From: Molanna angustata
Lineage: Eukaryota; Arthropoda; Insecta; Trichoptera; Molannidae
Direction of reading: 5' to 3'
Assembly (NCBI GenBank): GCA_963576475.1
Contig: OY754975.1
Location: 22,315,169-22,379,168, forward strand
DNA length: 64,000 bases
Numbering within the stretch: the first letter of the stretch is position 1; the number at the start of each line of letters is the position of its first letter. Positions 21,734 to 33,275 of the stretch are shown here, piece by piece. A program made the position numbers and the translations under genes. The notes under the pieces are model-generated. The model had not been told where the DNA came from and did no database searches. It saw only the letters and a program-made list of their open reading frames with translations.

Positions 21734-24700
21734 TGTGGTGATGGTTTTGTCTATGGATGTCTTATTTTAAAAAATAGTCTTTATTCTTTTGTTATTATCT
21801 TGATATGTCACTTATTTTATCATGTAACGTCATGTAGTTTTTCTTAGTTTCTATATATAACAATTTAATTAACAGAAAAAAAATCGCAGCTCATCATTAC
21901 ATAATGGAGCAATTGTTGCGACCCGATCGGTTCGACATAAAACCGACAAACACTTGCGCCGACGCAAAGTGGAATCATTGGAAGAGGACATTTACTAACT
22001 TTTTGGAGGGCATTCCAAAGATTACCGAAGAGCAAAAGTTTCCTCTTTTATGTAATTACGTGACTTCAAACGTGTTTCAACATATTAGTGAATGTGCAAC
22101 CTACGACGAAGCTATTTTGACTCTAGAATCAATATACGTCAAAAAACGAAATGAGATCTACGCCAGGCATTGTTTAGCATGCAGGTACCAACAATCTGGA
22201 GAAACAGTAAGTGACTATCTACAAGTGCTAAAACAAATGAGTAAGGAATGTAATTTTAAGGCTGTTTCGGCAGAAGACTACAAAAATGAGTATATTAGAG
22301 ACGCCTTTATTCGAGGTTTACGCTGTTCAAATATACGCCAGCGACTTCTTGAAAATGTGTCTGTAACTTTAGACATAGCGTTTGAACAGGCCAGATCTTT
22401 AGAATTAGCTGAGCAGCATTCATCATCTTATTTAAATGTACCTGCCTCCATTGCCGCCATAAAAAACATAAAAACCTCTGAAAATGAAGCCGATCAAACG
22501 GAGACAACTGCAGCCATTCCACAAAAATTAGAGAAGTGCTACTTTTGTGGTTATAAACGCCACCCTAGATCATCATGTCCTGCTAGAGACGCAGTATGCC
22601 AGCTATGCAACAAAAAAGGACACTATCGACGTGTTTGCAGATCAGGAGCACCAAAAATCTCCACCGCTTCCATGAACGCACTTTTGGCCTCAACTACAGT
22701 ACACTGCCTTGAAAAATCAATGACAAAGGTAAAAATAAATGGAATTGAGCTTGAAGCATTAATCGACACAGGAAGCTCCTCTTTAAGTTTTGTAAATCAA
22801 AAACATATACCCAAATGTAAAATACGTGTAAAACCATACTTCGGAAAAATATCTATGGCAAACTCTACTATGGTGAGCGATATTGTGGGATGTTATCTAG
22901 TAGATATGACAATAATGGAGTCATCTTATTCTACTGAATTGCTTATAATGAAAGACCTCTGCACAGATGTCCTGATTGGGCATGATATACTAAAATACTA
23001 CACCTCTGTAGAAATAGGGTTCAATGGTAGTAAACCAACCCTGTCAATCTGTTCTCTGGCTAAAGCTCTAATTCACCCTGTTCCATTATTCGAAAACTTG
23101 ACACCAGACTGTAAACCTATAACCACAAAATCAAGACGTCATTCGGAAGAAGATTTCAACTTCAAAAGAGCAGAGGTTCAGAAGCTTTTGAATGAAGAAA
23201 TAATTGAGCCTAGCAATTCACCATGGAGGGCCCAGGCTTTTGTTACTAAAGGGGGAAACCATAAACCTAGAATGGTTGTGGATTACTCCCAAACAATTAA
23301 TAAATTTACCATGCTAGATGCATATCCTCTTCCTCATATAGAAGTAGTCATTTCAAAAGTATTCAAAAACAAAATATTTAGCACAATTGATCTAAAAAGT
23401 ACATATCATCAAATACCTATCCAAAATACAGAAAAAATCTACACCGCTTTTGAGGCATGTGGTCAATTATATCAATTCTTTCGCGTGCCTTTTGGTGTTA
23501 CTAACGGAGTAGCCTGTTTTCAAAGAGTTATTGATAGAATAATAAAAGACGAAGAACTTAAAGGAACATACCCATATTTAGATGATGTCACCGTTTGTGG
23601 GAAAACTCAAGAAGAACATGATCACAACTTAAAAAAATTTATGAACGCTGTTAGAAAGTACAATCTAACTATAAACGAAGAAAAATCTAGCTTTTCAACA
23701 AACACAGTCTGCTTGCTCGGGTATATAATTAAAGACGGAGACATCAAACCAGATCTTGATCGTCTTAAACCGCTGCTTGATCTACCTTTTCCAAGGGATT
23801 CTACTTCTTTACAACGTGCATTAGGTATGTTCGCTCACTACTGTCGATGGATACCTGCTTTTTCTGAGAAAATACGCCCATTGCTGGGAAAGACCAAGTT
23901 CCCTCTGCCAAAAGATGCAACATTGGCATTTGACGCTTTAAAAAATGATATAGTTATGGCAACCTTGGCAGCAATAGACGACAATATTCCTTTTCGAGTA
24001 GAGACTGATGCTTCTGATTTTGCCATCAGTGCAACACTCAGTCAAGCAAGTCGCCCTGTAGCCTTCTTTTCAAGAACACTAAATAATTCTGAACAGAAAC
24101 ATTCATCCATTGAGAAGGAAGCCTATGCAATTGTTGAGTCTCTACGTCATTGGAGACACTATTTAGTAGGTAGACACTTTGAAGTTTTCACTGATCAACG
24201 ATCAGTTTCATTTATGTTCGACTAACACCACAATAGTAAAATCAAAAATGAGAAAATCATGCGCTGGAGACTGGAATTAGCTTCCTTTAAATTTGATATC
24301 ATCTACCGTCCTGGAAGTAAGAATACAACAGTGGATACATTATCCAGAATAACTGCAGCTACATATTCAAATATTAATCTGCAAGAGTTGCACAAATCTC
24401 TCTGTCACTCAGGAGTTACCAGAATGCATCATTGGATTCGTAGTAAGAATTTGCTTTTCGTTAGAAGAAGTCAAGAAAATGATCAACTTGTGCCCAACTT
24501 GCAATGAATTAAAACCAAGATTTTTTAAAAACCATGGAATTTAAGTCAAAGCTACATCTCCATTTGAACGATTAAACATAGATTTTAAGGGCCCACTACC
24601 AAGCAACTCTAAGAATCGCTACCTCCTAACAATAATCGATGAATTTTCCAGATTCCCCTTCGCAGTTCCATGTTCTGATATTTCAGCAGCTTCAGTCATA

Positions 24701-25450
24701 AGTTCATTATAGAATATTTTTTCTATCTTTGGAATGCCAGCTTACATACACTCAGACAGGATCAGCCTTCATGTCAAACGAATTTAAATCATTTTTACAC
24801 TCTCGAGGAATTGCAACAAGCCGGAAAAACTCCCTATAATCCTCAAGGGAATGGACAGGTGGAAAGATACAATGGCATCATTTGGAAAACCATCCAACTG
24901 ACCTTAAAGTCAAACGGAATGAAAAAAGAAGAGTGGGAGGAGGTCCTACAGGTTTCATTACATTCTATACGATCTCTCTTATGCACGGCGATTAATGCTA
25001 CACCTCATGAACGTATGCTTTCTCACCACAGAAGATCATTCAACGGATGTGCTATTCCTACTTGGTTAACACAACCAGGTCCAGTTTTACTGAAAAACTA
25101 CGTGCGAAACAACAAATACGAACCCTTGGTTAGAGAGGTGGAACTTCTGGAAGCAAATCCAAACTATTCATACGTCCGATTGGAAGATGGAAGAGAAACT
25201 ACTGTTTCAACTCGCCATTTAGCTCCTAAAGGAGAATCAATAATACTGAATGAAGAGGATGAAGATGAAAACATAAATGATGAACCTTCAACATCGGCAC
25301 AGCCAGAGGATGTGGAACGGAGAATCTTCAATGACCTTCCAACCGCTGTGAATCACAAAGATGGACAGAAGTGTTAGATGATAGAAGTGAAAGACGATAG
25401 TGATATATATAATCATTTATACAGTGTTTTTCTTTTCTTGTGTTTCATAT
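21734..25450 (+). mobile_element. Ty3/gypsy-type LTR retrotransposon, no 3' LTR found
   Basis: The element starts at TGTGGTGATGG, and a ~135-bp segment ending ATATATAACA (to about 21869) could be a 5' LTR. No second copy of it follows the coding region, so the 3' LTR is either lost or the left segment is not an LTR. The coding order gag, protease, RT, RNase H, integrase places it with gypsy-type elements. No envelope-like frame follows integrase. Confidence 0.65.
21904..25377 (+). pseudogene. Gypsy gag-pol, interrupted
   Basis: A 773-codon frame (21904-24225) holds a gag region, two zinc knuckles (CYFCGYKRHPRSSC from residue 212 and CQLCNKKGHYRRVC), and an aspartic protease (LIDTGSS, Asp288). 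The RT has YLDD at residues 558-561, and RNase H has VETDASDF near residue 700. A single in-frame TAA at 24223 interrupts RNase H; the same frame continues afterwards (KIKNEKIMRWRLELASFKFD). Integrase is present but shifted in frame several times between about 24480 and 24810. It shows a His-His-Cys-Cys zinc region, GPLPSNSKNRYLLTIIDEFS, IHSDR and NPQGNGQVERYNG with the catalytic Glu. The last part is open to 25377 and ends acidic. Non-functional as it stands. Confidence 0.88.
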
Positions 25451-25591
25451 AAACTCATTTAATTCTGTATTCTGAGAAATATTTTCTTCTTTTGTGACTT
25501 TTAGTGTATACTTTGTATGTAAAAGTATGGTTTGTGTAGCATTGCACCCCCCTGCTCACAGACTGGAATAAAAAAATTATTATTATTATTG
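25378..25591. other. Gypsy 3' flank, no LTR repeat found
   Basis: No match to the 21734-21869 segment. A GCATTGCACCCCCCTGCTCA stretch and an AATAAA-like run precede (ATT)n at 25575-25592, which is the 3' end of the LINE-tail array on the other strand. Confidence 0.4.
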
Positions 25592-26240
25592 CTAAAATGT
25601 TGATCTCGGTTATGATTCGGTAATTTCCTTCACAACGGAGCGTACTCAAGTTGTGAGGCTATGTGTTTATGTGTCTGTGTGGTTGTGTAGTTTTTTAAAG
25701 TGGTATCTGTAGAAATATTCTGACTATTGTGCATGTGTTGATTATTGTAGTTTTTTGTATGTTGGTGATGACGTATGGGGGTAACTTTAGTATGTTTATT
25801 ATTATATTTGTTGATCTCGGTTATGATTCGGTAATTTCCTTCACAACGGAGCGTACTCAAGTTGTGAGGCTATGTGTTTGTGTGCCTGTGTGGTTGTGTA
25901 GTTTTTTAAAGTGGTACCTGTAGAAATATTCTGACTATTGTGCATGTGTTGATTATCGTAGTTTTTTGTATGTTGGTGATGACGTATAGGGGTAACTTTA
26001 GTATGTTTATTATTATATTTGTTGATCTCGGTTATGATCTGGTAATTTCCTTCACAACGGAGCGTACTCAAGTTGTGAGGCTATGTGTTTGTGTGTATGT
26101 GTGGTTGTGTAGTTTTTTAAAGTGGTACCTGTAGAAATTTTCTGACTATTGTGCATGTGTTGATTATTGTAGTTTTTTGTATGTTGGTGATGACGTATAG
26201 GGGTAACTTTAGTATGTCTATATTTTTTTGAAGTGTTTTT
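25592..26240 (-). repeat. Three tandem 211-bp LINE 3' tails
   Basis: GTTGATCTCGGTTATGATTC recurs at 25599, 25810 and 26021, giving an exact 211-bp period and three units about 97 percent alike. Read on the minus strand, each unit is the last ~35 codons of a LINE protein plus its 3' UTR. Only the right-most unit joins an upstream coding body (26230-26400). The left end and an additional partial tail at 26405-26460 both carry GCTAAAAT(T/G)TTGATC next to (ATT)n, which is the true 3' end. Confidence 0.85.
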
Positions 26241-26400
26241 GGTATAATGCCTGTAGATGATAATATTATTGGGACTATTGTTACTTTTTCTTGTTTCCAC
26301 TGTGATTTTATCTGTTCTGCTAAAGGTATGTATTTATCTATTTTTTCTAAATGTTTCTTTTGTAGATTTGCTGTATTTGGTATCGATATTTCTATTAGAT
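26117..26400 (-). pseudogene. LINE C-terminal domain (R2-like type)
   Basis: The minus strand reads LIEISIPNTANLQKKHLEKI, then YIPLAEQIKSQWKQEKVTIV, PIILSSTGIIPKTLQKNIDI and TTIINTCTIVRKFLQVPL stop. This pattern (a beta-rich 'D-x-A-I-P ... Y..L..EI...W ... V.IVP..I...G..P' module) is found at the C terminus of some insect LINE proteins, in my memory those related to R2. The 5' part is missing. Confidence 0.6.
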
Positions 26401-26404
26401 ATGT

Positions 26405-26485
26405 GTGTTTATTATTATTATTATTATTGCTAAAATTTTGATCTAGGTTATGATCCTGTATTATTATTATTATTATTATTATTAT
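26405..26485. repeat. (ATT)n tracts and partial LINE tail
   Basis: ATT repeats at 26408-26428 and 26459-26485 flank GCTAAAATTTTGATCTAGGT, a diverged copy of the 211-bp unit's end. This suggests two successive insertions of the same LINE family at one (ATT)n site. Confidence 0.7.
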
Positions 26486-26715
26486 GCGCTTGCGCAACGT
26501 TCGCCAATTATTCCTTCTTATTGAGTCCCCTTATCAATGAAATTTTTGAAAGTTCTACATGTAGCAATTCACTTGAAAATAAGGAATCATACAATTGCCA
26601 TCTATGAAGTAACGAAGAAACCTTTTTATGTAACGCCATCTATTGAGAAATTAGTTTATTTGTAAACAATGAAAACAACAGTCCTTATAAATATGCGTAT
26701 ATGCAATTAAAAAAT
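26486..26715 (+). repeat. Fragment of the 540-bp element
   Basis: ATGCGCTTGCGCAACGTTCG, CTTATCAATGAAATTTTTGA, ACGCCATCTATTGAGA and a final GCGTATATGCAATTAAAAAA correspond to 36008-36380 in the same orientation. It is diverged and has small deletions. The 5' half of the unit is missing because the copy starts directly after the (ATT)n tract. Confidence 0.7.
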
Positions 26716-27749
26716 ATTATGTTTGAGTGTGCTTCAATTATTGGAAAACAATTACAGTATTGGAAAAGTTATAAAAATAGTTATAAAATAGTTTATAGTT
26801 AACAAATAATATATTAATAATAACATAATAATAATAATAATATAATTCTAATTATAATAATTCTAATTAATAATTAATTAATGATTAATTAATAATTAAT
26901 TATTCAATATTAATTAATTAATTAATAATTAATAATACTCTTTTAAATAATTTACAATTTACGCATTGATCTGCTAATTCTTTTGAGGAAGTGTATAATG
27001 GTAATAATAATAATTGAGTGTTATTATTTGTAGTGATTAATTGTTATTAATATCATTAGTAAATCGGCCAGCGCCGTAAAAAAAATATATAATTCTAATA
27101 ACAATAATAATAATATAATTCTAAACTTTTTTTATCAATAGTGGAAATTCCGATAAAATTATCGAATCAAATTCAAAAATTTCTCCAAAGTTTCGATTTT
27201 TCACAATCGAATATATTCACCGAGATATCTCGGCTTTATGTATTTAAAAGTTTCGATTTTTAAAGATGGAACGTGTTTGTCGAATTATCTTGGAATAAAT
27301 TAAGCCATGAGTATATTTTTTTTCAATGTCAACCCTGTTTCATCACCTATCTAGAAAGTTTCACTCGAATAAACCCCGGGCAGACATCACACAGCTGGGT
27401 TTATTGACTAGCTCTCTGTATTGGAGTGTGTACTTATACGTAATAGGTACCACACCGAGCTTAAAATGCGATACGCTTTAACATAATACATACATACAAA
27501 CACAGACAGACAGTATAGGCCCATCCAATAAAGGGAAGCCATGGGTTGTCGTCTCTCGGAATTACGGTCGCAATTCTTAGAAAATATTGGGAAATACAGG
27601 ATTTTCTCACCTCTAGCATCAGCGTACCCTCACCACAAAAAGAGCATATCTATCGATCGATCTTGAACAATACGAATAAATTGTGCAGTGATTGTGACAT
27701 TATTATTGTTTTGCACTCAATGTTTTTCATCTTTACTCCTCACTAACCC
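26716..27749. other. AT-rich low-complexity stretch
   Basis: 26800-27120 is dominated by TAATTAATTAATAAT and (AAT)n. 27120-27750 is more complex but holds no supported gene; the plus frame 27546-27746 has no recognisable domain. Confidence 0.5.
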
Positions 27750-28497
<748 letters not shown>

Positions 28498-28499
28498 AT

Positions 28500-28990
28500 A
28501 TTAAATTGAGTCTTTCCATTGCTCGTTGAGTACATTTAAGTTTGTGAAGACTTTTGTCAGTAAGTGACATGGTTTCAAGACCGTATGTTATCACTGGCAA
28601 AACACAAGAATTGTACACGTTGGCTTTTAGGTTATTCGGTATTTCCTTGTTACCGAATATGTTTCTCAACTTCCCAAAAGCAGCCCAACTTAGCTTACAT
28701 ATAATTATGCCTCATTTCCACCCAACCATGTTGACGTCCATGCTTTTCTATTATTCTGACTAGAAACATTCCCATCTTTCAAAGTTCGTGCAAAGTTTTT
28801 CTCGGCTGACCCTTAATCTTGTTCCACTTATTTCTATACATGATTCGTCAAAACCTTTATTATTTCTATGTACATACCTATCCGAACCATTTTTCATCAT
28901 TTTGCTTACAATATCTCTAATCCTTTATTCATGCCATTCAAAATCTTTTAGCTATTCAAATTCAATCTATCGTGTCAATATCGTATTGTA
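28500..28990 (-). pseudogene. LINE RT thumb fragment (RTE-like)
   Basis: The minus strand reads LSWAALGKLRNIFGNKEIP, then LKANVYNSCVLPVITYGLET and LHKLKCTQRAMERLNL. The pattern S..A...L..IF......L...V...CVLP...YG.E is typical of RTE-type RT C-terminal regions. The right-hand part (28790-28860) reads GQPRKTLHEL and may be a piece of the same element's tail in disturbed order. Confidence 0.7.
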
Positions 28991-29020
28991 TTCTATTAAT
29001 TAGTTGGAAAAAAATCCTAC

Positions 29021-29067
29021 CTTTTGTTCACTGCTGGTGGGACCAACATCGGCAATGTTTACGGGAA
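29021..29067 (-). CDS. Predicted exon 11 of the fibronectin-III repeat gene
   Basis: A 47-nt segment is flanked by CTATTTCCAG on its 5' side and GTAGGATT on its 3' side. It accepts phase 1 and leaves phase 0, as does the 35-nt exon at 38324-38358, and so occupies the equivalent place in the second module copy. In frame it encodes PVNIADVGPTSSEQK after the split codon. It is short, so the case rests on position, phase and splice borders. No later exon was found, because the sequence immediately downstream is LINE debris. Confidence 0.45.
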
Positions 29068-29084
29068 CTGGAAATAGAATTAAA

Positions 29085-29710
29085 ATATCAAAGAATAGGC
29101 AATACCTACATTATACAGAGTAGAAATTTTTTCAAGTTATTTTATTCTTAATGATGAATAATAAATTGGAGAATACTAATGTAGAGATAAAAATTTGCAA
29201 TTTTAAACGTATTTTTTTATCTTAGCGAGTATTAACTTCGTGATGTTTTTATGGCTGTGGCAAAGGTTCTATGAAATTGTGGGCCCTCTGTACAATCAAA
29301 CTTATAATTTCAATCAAAATTAAATTTCATATTGGTAAAGTGCATTAAACTTTCGTGAACCTTCATAGATTGTCATAGCTCGGTAAATGTTTTCTCTGTG
29401 AGTTCATTTATCAAATCTTTCGAATTGTTCTCACGTTCTTGAAATTTCAACTTTGTATATTTGGTAAAAAGTGAGTGTACAATAGAAATGAGCTTAGTTT
29501 AAATGCATTTAGAGATTATTAAAATTTTACGAAGTAAAAAAGGAAGGGACTATATCTTATGTACCGGAAAATTTAGTGAACTCATTTATATTAGAATAAT
29601 GAAGATATTTTTTAATTAATTTGGATAATGCCTTTTGTTAGTCATAATATACCTAATTTTCTCAATGATATAGTTTAATAAACTCTGTATGTAAACATTT
29701 CGACAGTATA
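29085..29710. other. Intron sequence, AT-rich
   Basis: Between predicted exon 11 and the MITE. No repeat or gene recognised. Confidence 0.45.
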
Positions 29711-29714
29711 TATT

Positions 29715-30502
29715 CGCGGGCGTCAAGCCAGAAGGGAGTTTTCGTTTTTATGCCAAACGATACTTTATTAAGACTTCCACCATCTGTAAAAAAATCACGG
29801 CTTTCCGTTGCGTATTTTTCGAGATATTTCAAAAAATAATTTTGGGCGTATGCTATGGCATAGGTGAATTTGTCGAGCCAGAAGGGCGTACGAACACACG
29901 CCGAATACTTATCGATATATTTGTGAAATATTATCAAACCAGATGGGCTAATCTGCATACGCCGAACATTAAACACATGTTTGTAAAGAAAAATGTCTGA
30001 AAACAAATGATTGAAAAAAGAAAATAATATGATACGACCTTTCAAAAAATTTGATGATGCCACAGAAATCTGCCAAGCCAGAAGGGCGTACCTACAAACA
30101 TTAAAAATGACAGAAACTTTAGACATATTTTCTAAATTTAGCTATCAAAATGTTTAAATACATCTCATAATTAAGCTACATATTTTTTCACTAAAAAAGC
30201 TATGATTCATTGCTTTTTATAAAATTTGTTTTTACGCCCCACAATAATTATGAATTTTCTATGCAAAAGTCGAGTCCACATCTAGAAACATTGGCGAGCC
30301 AGAGGGGCGTATGTACAAAATATATAATAAGTTCACTAGTTATTGAAATTTAGGTAACACTCCTTGATGAGGCTTAATTTTTGCTATATTTCCCAAAAAA
30401 ACTCTACATTGATAAATTGAACCGTAACAGAAATAAATAGTTTTTTGTCTCTCCTGTAAAGTAGTCGTTTCGTTTGTACGCTCTTCTGGCTTGACGCCCG
30501 CG
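29715..30502. mobile_element. 788-bp MITE with 20-bp perfect TIRs and TATT target duplication
   Basis: CGCGGGCGTCAAGCCAGAAG at the left end is matched exactly by its reverse complement at the right end. TATT occurs immediately outside both ends (29711-29714 and 30503-30506). The inner half of the terminal repeat, GCCAGAAGGGCGTA, recurs inside at about 29877, 29937 (diverged), 30077 and 30298, all in the same orientation. Including the two termini there are six copies. No transposase is encoded. It lies in the intron between predicted exons 10 and 11. Confidence 0.85.
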
Positions 30503-30581
30503 TATTGTGTCTAAAACACAATGTAAGAACAACCATCTCTAAACAGTTTTTTTAAATCTATAGTTCAAAATCACTTCCTAC

Positions 30582-30805
30582 CTTTATAAACAAATGTCGC
30601 AATTTTTCCATTACATTTCCTCGTGTCCACTGCCATGACATCGAAGCGATACGTCTCTCCCTTGACAAAGTTTATTTTCATTTTATTCCATTTGTAAATG
30701 TCCGAGGATCCAATTTCAACCCGATTGTGTCTGATGAATTGGGGTAAGTTAAAGTTCGTCTTGTTGCTTACACTATAAAAGATGACAAAACCATATTGAC
30801 GAGAT
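30582..30805 (-). CDS. Predicted exon 10 of the fibronectin-III repeat gene
   Basis: The segment encodes SRQYGFVIFYSVSNKTNFNL and ends with GETYRFDVMAVDTRKCNG, the F and G strand pattern of a fibronectin-III fold. It corresponds to exon 3 (43208-43413), which ends SFISVYAVDVNGCRG. The donor is AAAG|GTAGGA. The acceptor is uncertain. TGTGAG|ATCTCG at 30806 keeps the phase-2 entry, whereas the better-looking TCCAG at 30826 would cause a stop after the phase-2 join. Either the weaker site is used or this exon carries a small frameshift. Confidence 0.6.
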
Positions 30806-31048
30806 CTCACATCATAAACACTATTCTGGACATGTGAAACTTAAATTATTTCAATTTCAATACTTTGGGATGTTCCGAATTTTGAATAAAAAAAACTGAA
30901 CAATTCATATTCGGGGGCCACTTGGTGATGGATAGCAAATGATAAATAGTAATGAAGATACAGTCACAGCTCGACCGACCAATAATAAAGTGACGTACTA
31001 TATTTATGTTTGTGATTAATCAAAATTTGATACAAAATATGGTAATAC

Positions 31049-31187
31049 CTGACGATGAAATGACTAACGGGCTTTGTGGTATTTGAGAACCTCCAGGAGA
31101 GTATGGTTGAATTATTAATCAATTCTGCTTTCAAGTTTTGTGGTTCCGGAAGTCGATGTTGACAAGAACACACGTCTTGCACACATT
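31049..31187 (-). CDS. Predicted exon 9 of the fibronectin-III repeat gene
   Basis: 139 nt between TTTTTTTAG and GTATTACC, entering in phase 1 and leaving in phase 2. It encodes CVQDVCSCQHRLPEPQNL and then STILSWRFSN and VSHFIVR. A CxxxVCSC linker followed by the A-B-C strands of a fibronectin-III domain (conserved Trp) is shared with exon 2 (54222-54366), which is 145 nt with the same phases. The strong similarity in cysteine spacing and length shows the two exons are duplicates. Confidence 0.75.
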
Positions 31188-31411
31188 CTAAAAAAAACAA
31201 TATTTAGCTGACTTGGTTCATTGGATGACAAACAATATATAGCTAACTTTATTCATTTGATGATAAACAATATTCAGCTGACTTGACTTATTAGATAACA
31301 AACAATATTAAGCCGACTTGGTTTATTGGAAAACAAGCAATATTTAGCCGACTTGGGTTATTGGATAAGAAGCATAATAATTTAGATGTCTCGATTTATT
31401 GTATTCTTTAC

Positions 31412-31559
31412 CTGGTATGTGCAGCACAGTGGTAAGAGCGTCTTTTCCATTCCATGGATGAGCAGTCATTTTCACAGAGTACGAACATTCGGGTTTAATG
31501 GTGCATGTGGCACCTTCCACTGGTGATATGGATCTAGGTAACAAAATCCATGACAATCT
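31412..31559 (-). CDS. Predicted exon 8 of the fibronectin-III repeat gene
   Basis: 148 nt between TTGTCATCAG and GTAAAGAA, phase 0 to 1. It encodes LSWILLPRSISPVEGATC, then ECSYSVKMTAHPWNGKDAL and LHIPG. Exon 1 at 60001-60148 has exactly the same length, phases and pattern (GWSLIPKST ... GCSYSVKLTTLPRNGSDAL ... LPG). The CSYSVK(M/L)T segment is the F strand of a fibronectin-III fold. Paired cysteines 11-12 residues apart suggest an extracellular, disulfide-bonded protein. Confidence 0.78.
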
Positions 31560-31689
31560 CTGATGACAAAAACAAAATGTAATGTGAATATATGTACCTA
31601 CACTTGATTTAACTCAAAATTATAAACAACAGATCAACAGCAATTCTCCTCTTCACCCAGAATCAAGGCCATTCTTTTTCTTTAAATAC

Positions 31690-31884
31690 CTCTCTTGTGT
31701 TGCAGAAAATGTCAACTATGTTTGAGTTGCTGTTATTGTAAATACGGCATATGCGAAACAATGGATTAAAAAATGATATTTTAGATTTACAGAACCCTAT
31801 GTGAAAAATATTTGAGTTTTTTAGTGATTTAATATTGACGTTATATTTCAATTCATTGACCAGCTGTGTGTCCATCACGTTATA
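31690..31884 (-). CDS. Predicted exon 7 of the fibronectin-III repeat gene
   Basis: 195 nt, phase 0 to 0, encoding YNVMDTQLVNELKYNVNIKS and, further on, several cysteines and Asn-rich segments (potential N-glycosylation sites such as NNSNS). The acceptor CCTTATAAG has a poor pyrimidine tract. The donor is GAGAG|GTATTT. The preceding intron would be only 56 nt. Read through, it introduces a stop, which supports its removal. Less secure than its neighbours. Confidence 0.55.
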
Positions 31885-31940
31885 CTTATAAGGATTTCAA
31901 TAATTAAAAAAAAACTGGAAATATAAAATATATAAATAAC

Positions 31941-32038
31941 CTTGTCAATGTCGTGTTCGTAGCACAAAATAGTTTGGCAGTAAGTACTTTTGGTCAAATA
32001 ATCTGCTTCTAAATTGTAGTAATCTGGTTCTCTTCCAC
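31941..32038 (-). CDS. Predicted exon 6 of the fibronectin-III repeat gene
   Basis: 98 nt between AACATTTTAG and GTTATTTA, phase 1 to 0. It encodes GREPDYYNLEADYLTKSTYC and QTILCYEHDIDK. The PDYYNLEADY stretch is the C strand of a fibronectin-III domain (aromatic, Y-x-L/V-x). It follows on the WDAL end of exon 5, completing the first half of one domain. Confidence 0.65.
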
Positions 32039-32417
32039 CTAAAATGTTATCGAAAATACAAATTAATTTATACAAATGTTAGCAACTCCATTGAAAAAAA
32101 TGACCAAATCTTCTACTTATTTTAGTAGATCTCTTTTAGTAGGTCTGTAATACAAAAACTATGCCTCCTGAGATGACAAAGTCCAAACTATCCTTCCATC
32201 TCCTGGGTGGTCTTCCGCGTAGAAGGAATTTCATTAGCTGATATATACGTAAGTCTATCAAAAAAAATCCACTAAGCAAACTTACGAATACAAAAATACA
32301 AAAGGATTTATGAAATGTAACGGACAGTAGGTATTATTTGTGCTAAATTAGGACAATGAGTGGAGTCAAAATGGATAACTCAGATAAGTAGAAAACAAAG
32401 TAGAAAAAAAAACACAC

Positions 32418-32595
32418 CTTTGAGTGCATCCCATGAAACATTCAGCACCAACTGATTTTCCACAACGATAGCTTCGACATGAAGGGCTTTTGGAAGTCCA
32501 GCGTGTTTTATCGGTTGATTTATACTTGATTTTATACCGTCCCTCAACTTTTTGAAAACTGGTAATGAAGTTGTTTCAATTTTTCCATTATAAAT
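32418..32595 (-). CDS. Predicted exon 5 of the fibronectin-III repeat gene
   Basis: 178 nt between TTTTAG and GTGTGTTT, phase 0 to 1. It encodes IYNGKIETTSLPVFKKLRDG, a linker, then GLPKALHVEAIVVENQ and LVLNVSWDALK. The P-x-x-L-x-V ... L-x-V-x-W spacing is the A-B strand signature of a fibronectin-III domain. Its phase-0 entry fits the phase-0 exit of exon 4 at 38324-38358, which ties the two halves of the gene together. Confidence 0.68.
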
Positions 32596-32699
32596 CTAAA
32601 ACAAAACATTTACCATCAAGTACTTATTACTAAAGAAGTAATAGGTGCGTCTAAGAAACAAAATGGAAGTTCAGCACAAGCGCGAGCCACACATTCGTC

Positions 32700-33275
32700 A
32701 CCTCGTCTAATGCATGTTCATCTGATGTTCACGCTTCATACGTTTCCACCTTTCAGAATATCGTTTACATGGTCATGCCATCCTTTTCTTGAGGGTACCC
32801 GACCTCGTATTCCATACCTTTTCGCCTTGTATATTTTCTACGTCAATTAATCCTCATTGATTATTTCCATGTGGCCAAACCATCTCGATGTGTTAACTTT
32901 CACTCTATAAATTACATCTTTCATTCTTTCCTTGTGTCCTCGTTTCGTACCCTGTCATTCATGTTCTATTACAAATTCGCCTTAGCGATCTCATTTCAAC
33001 TGCATGTATTCTGCTATCGTGCGCCTTCTGCCTTATCCAGGTTTCACTTGCATACGTCAAGGTTGGCACTACGATTGCCTTATGAATGGCTAATTTGGCA
33101 TCCTTTGATATATTGTGATCATTCATAACAGGTCTAAGTGCTCCATTCACTCTGTTTCCTGCCATAACTCTTCTTTTGATATCCTTATCAGGCCGTCCAT
33201 TCCGTTGGAACATGCTTCCCAGATAGATATACTCGTCAAATTGCCATTCATTCTCTACTGTTAATTGACAAGCGC
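32700..33275 (-). pseudogene. LINE RT C-terminal fragment in an intron
   Basis: The minus strand from 33275 reads FQRNGRPDKDIKRRVMAGNR, then KLAIHKAIVVPTLTYASETW and EMRSLRRICNR. After frame changes a WFGHME-type motif follows. This is the usual end region of RTE/Loa-type RT proteins (K..I...V.P...Y..E.W). It is intronic in the predicted gene and in the sense orientation. Confidence 0.72.

Noticed and set aside
25378..25591. 3' LTR of the gypsy element
   Set aside because: No similarity to the putative 5' LTR segment at 21734-21869.
29662..30126. 154-aa minus-strand protein
   Set aside because: It is read from inside the MITE. Its repeated Pro-Phe-Trp-Leu motifs come from the internal tip motif.
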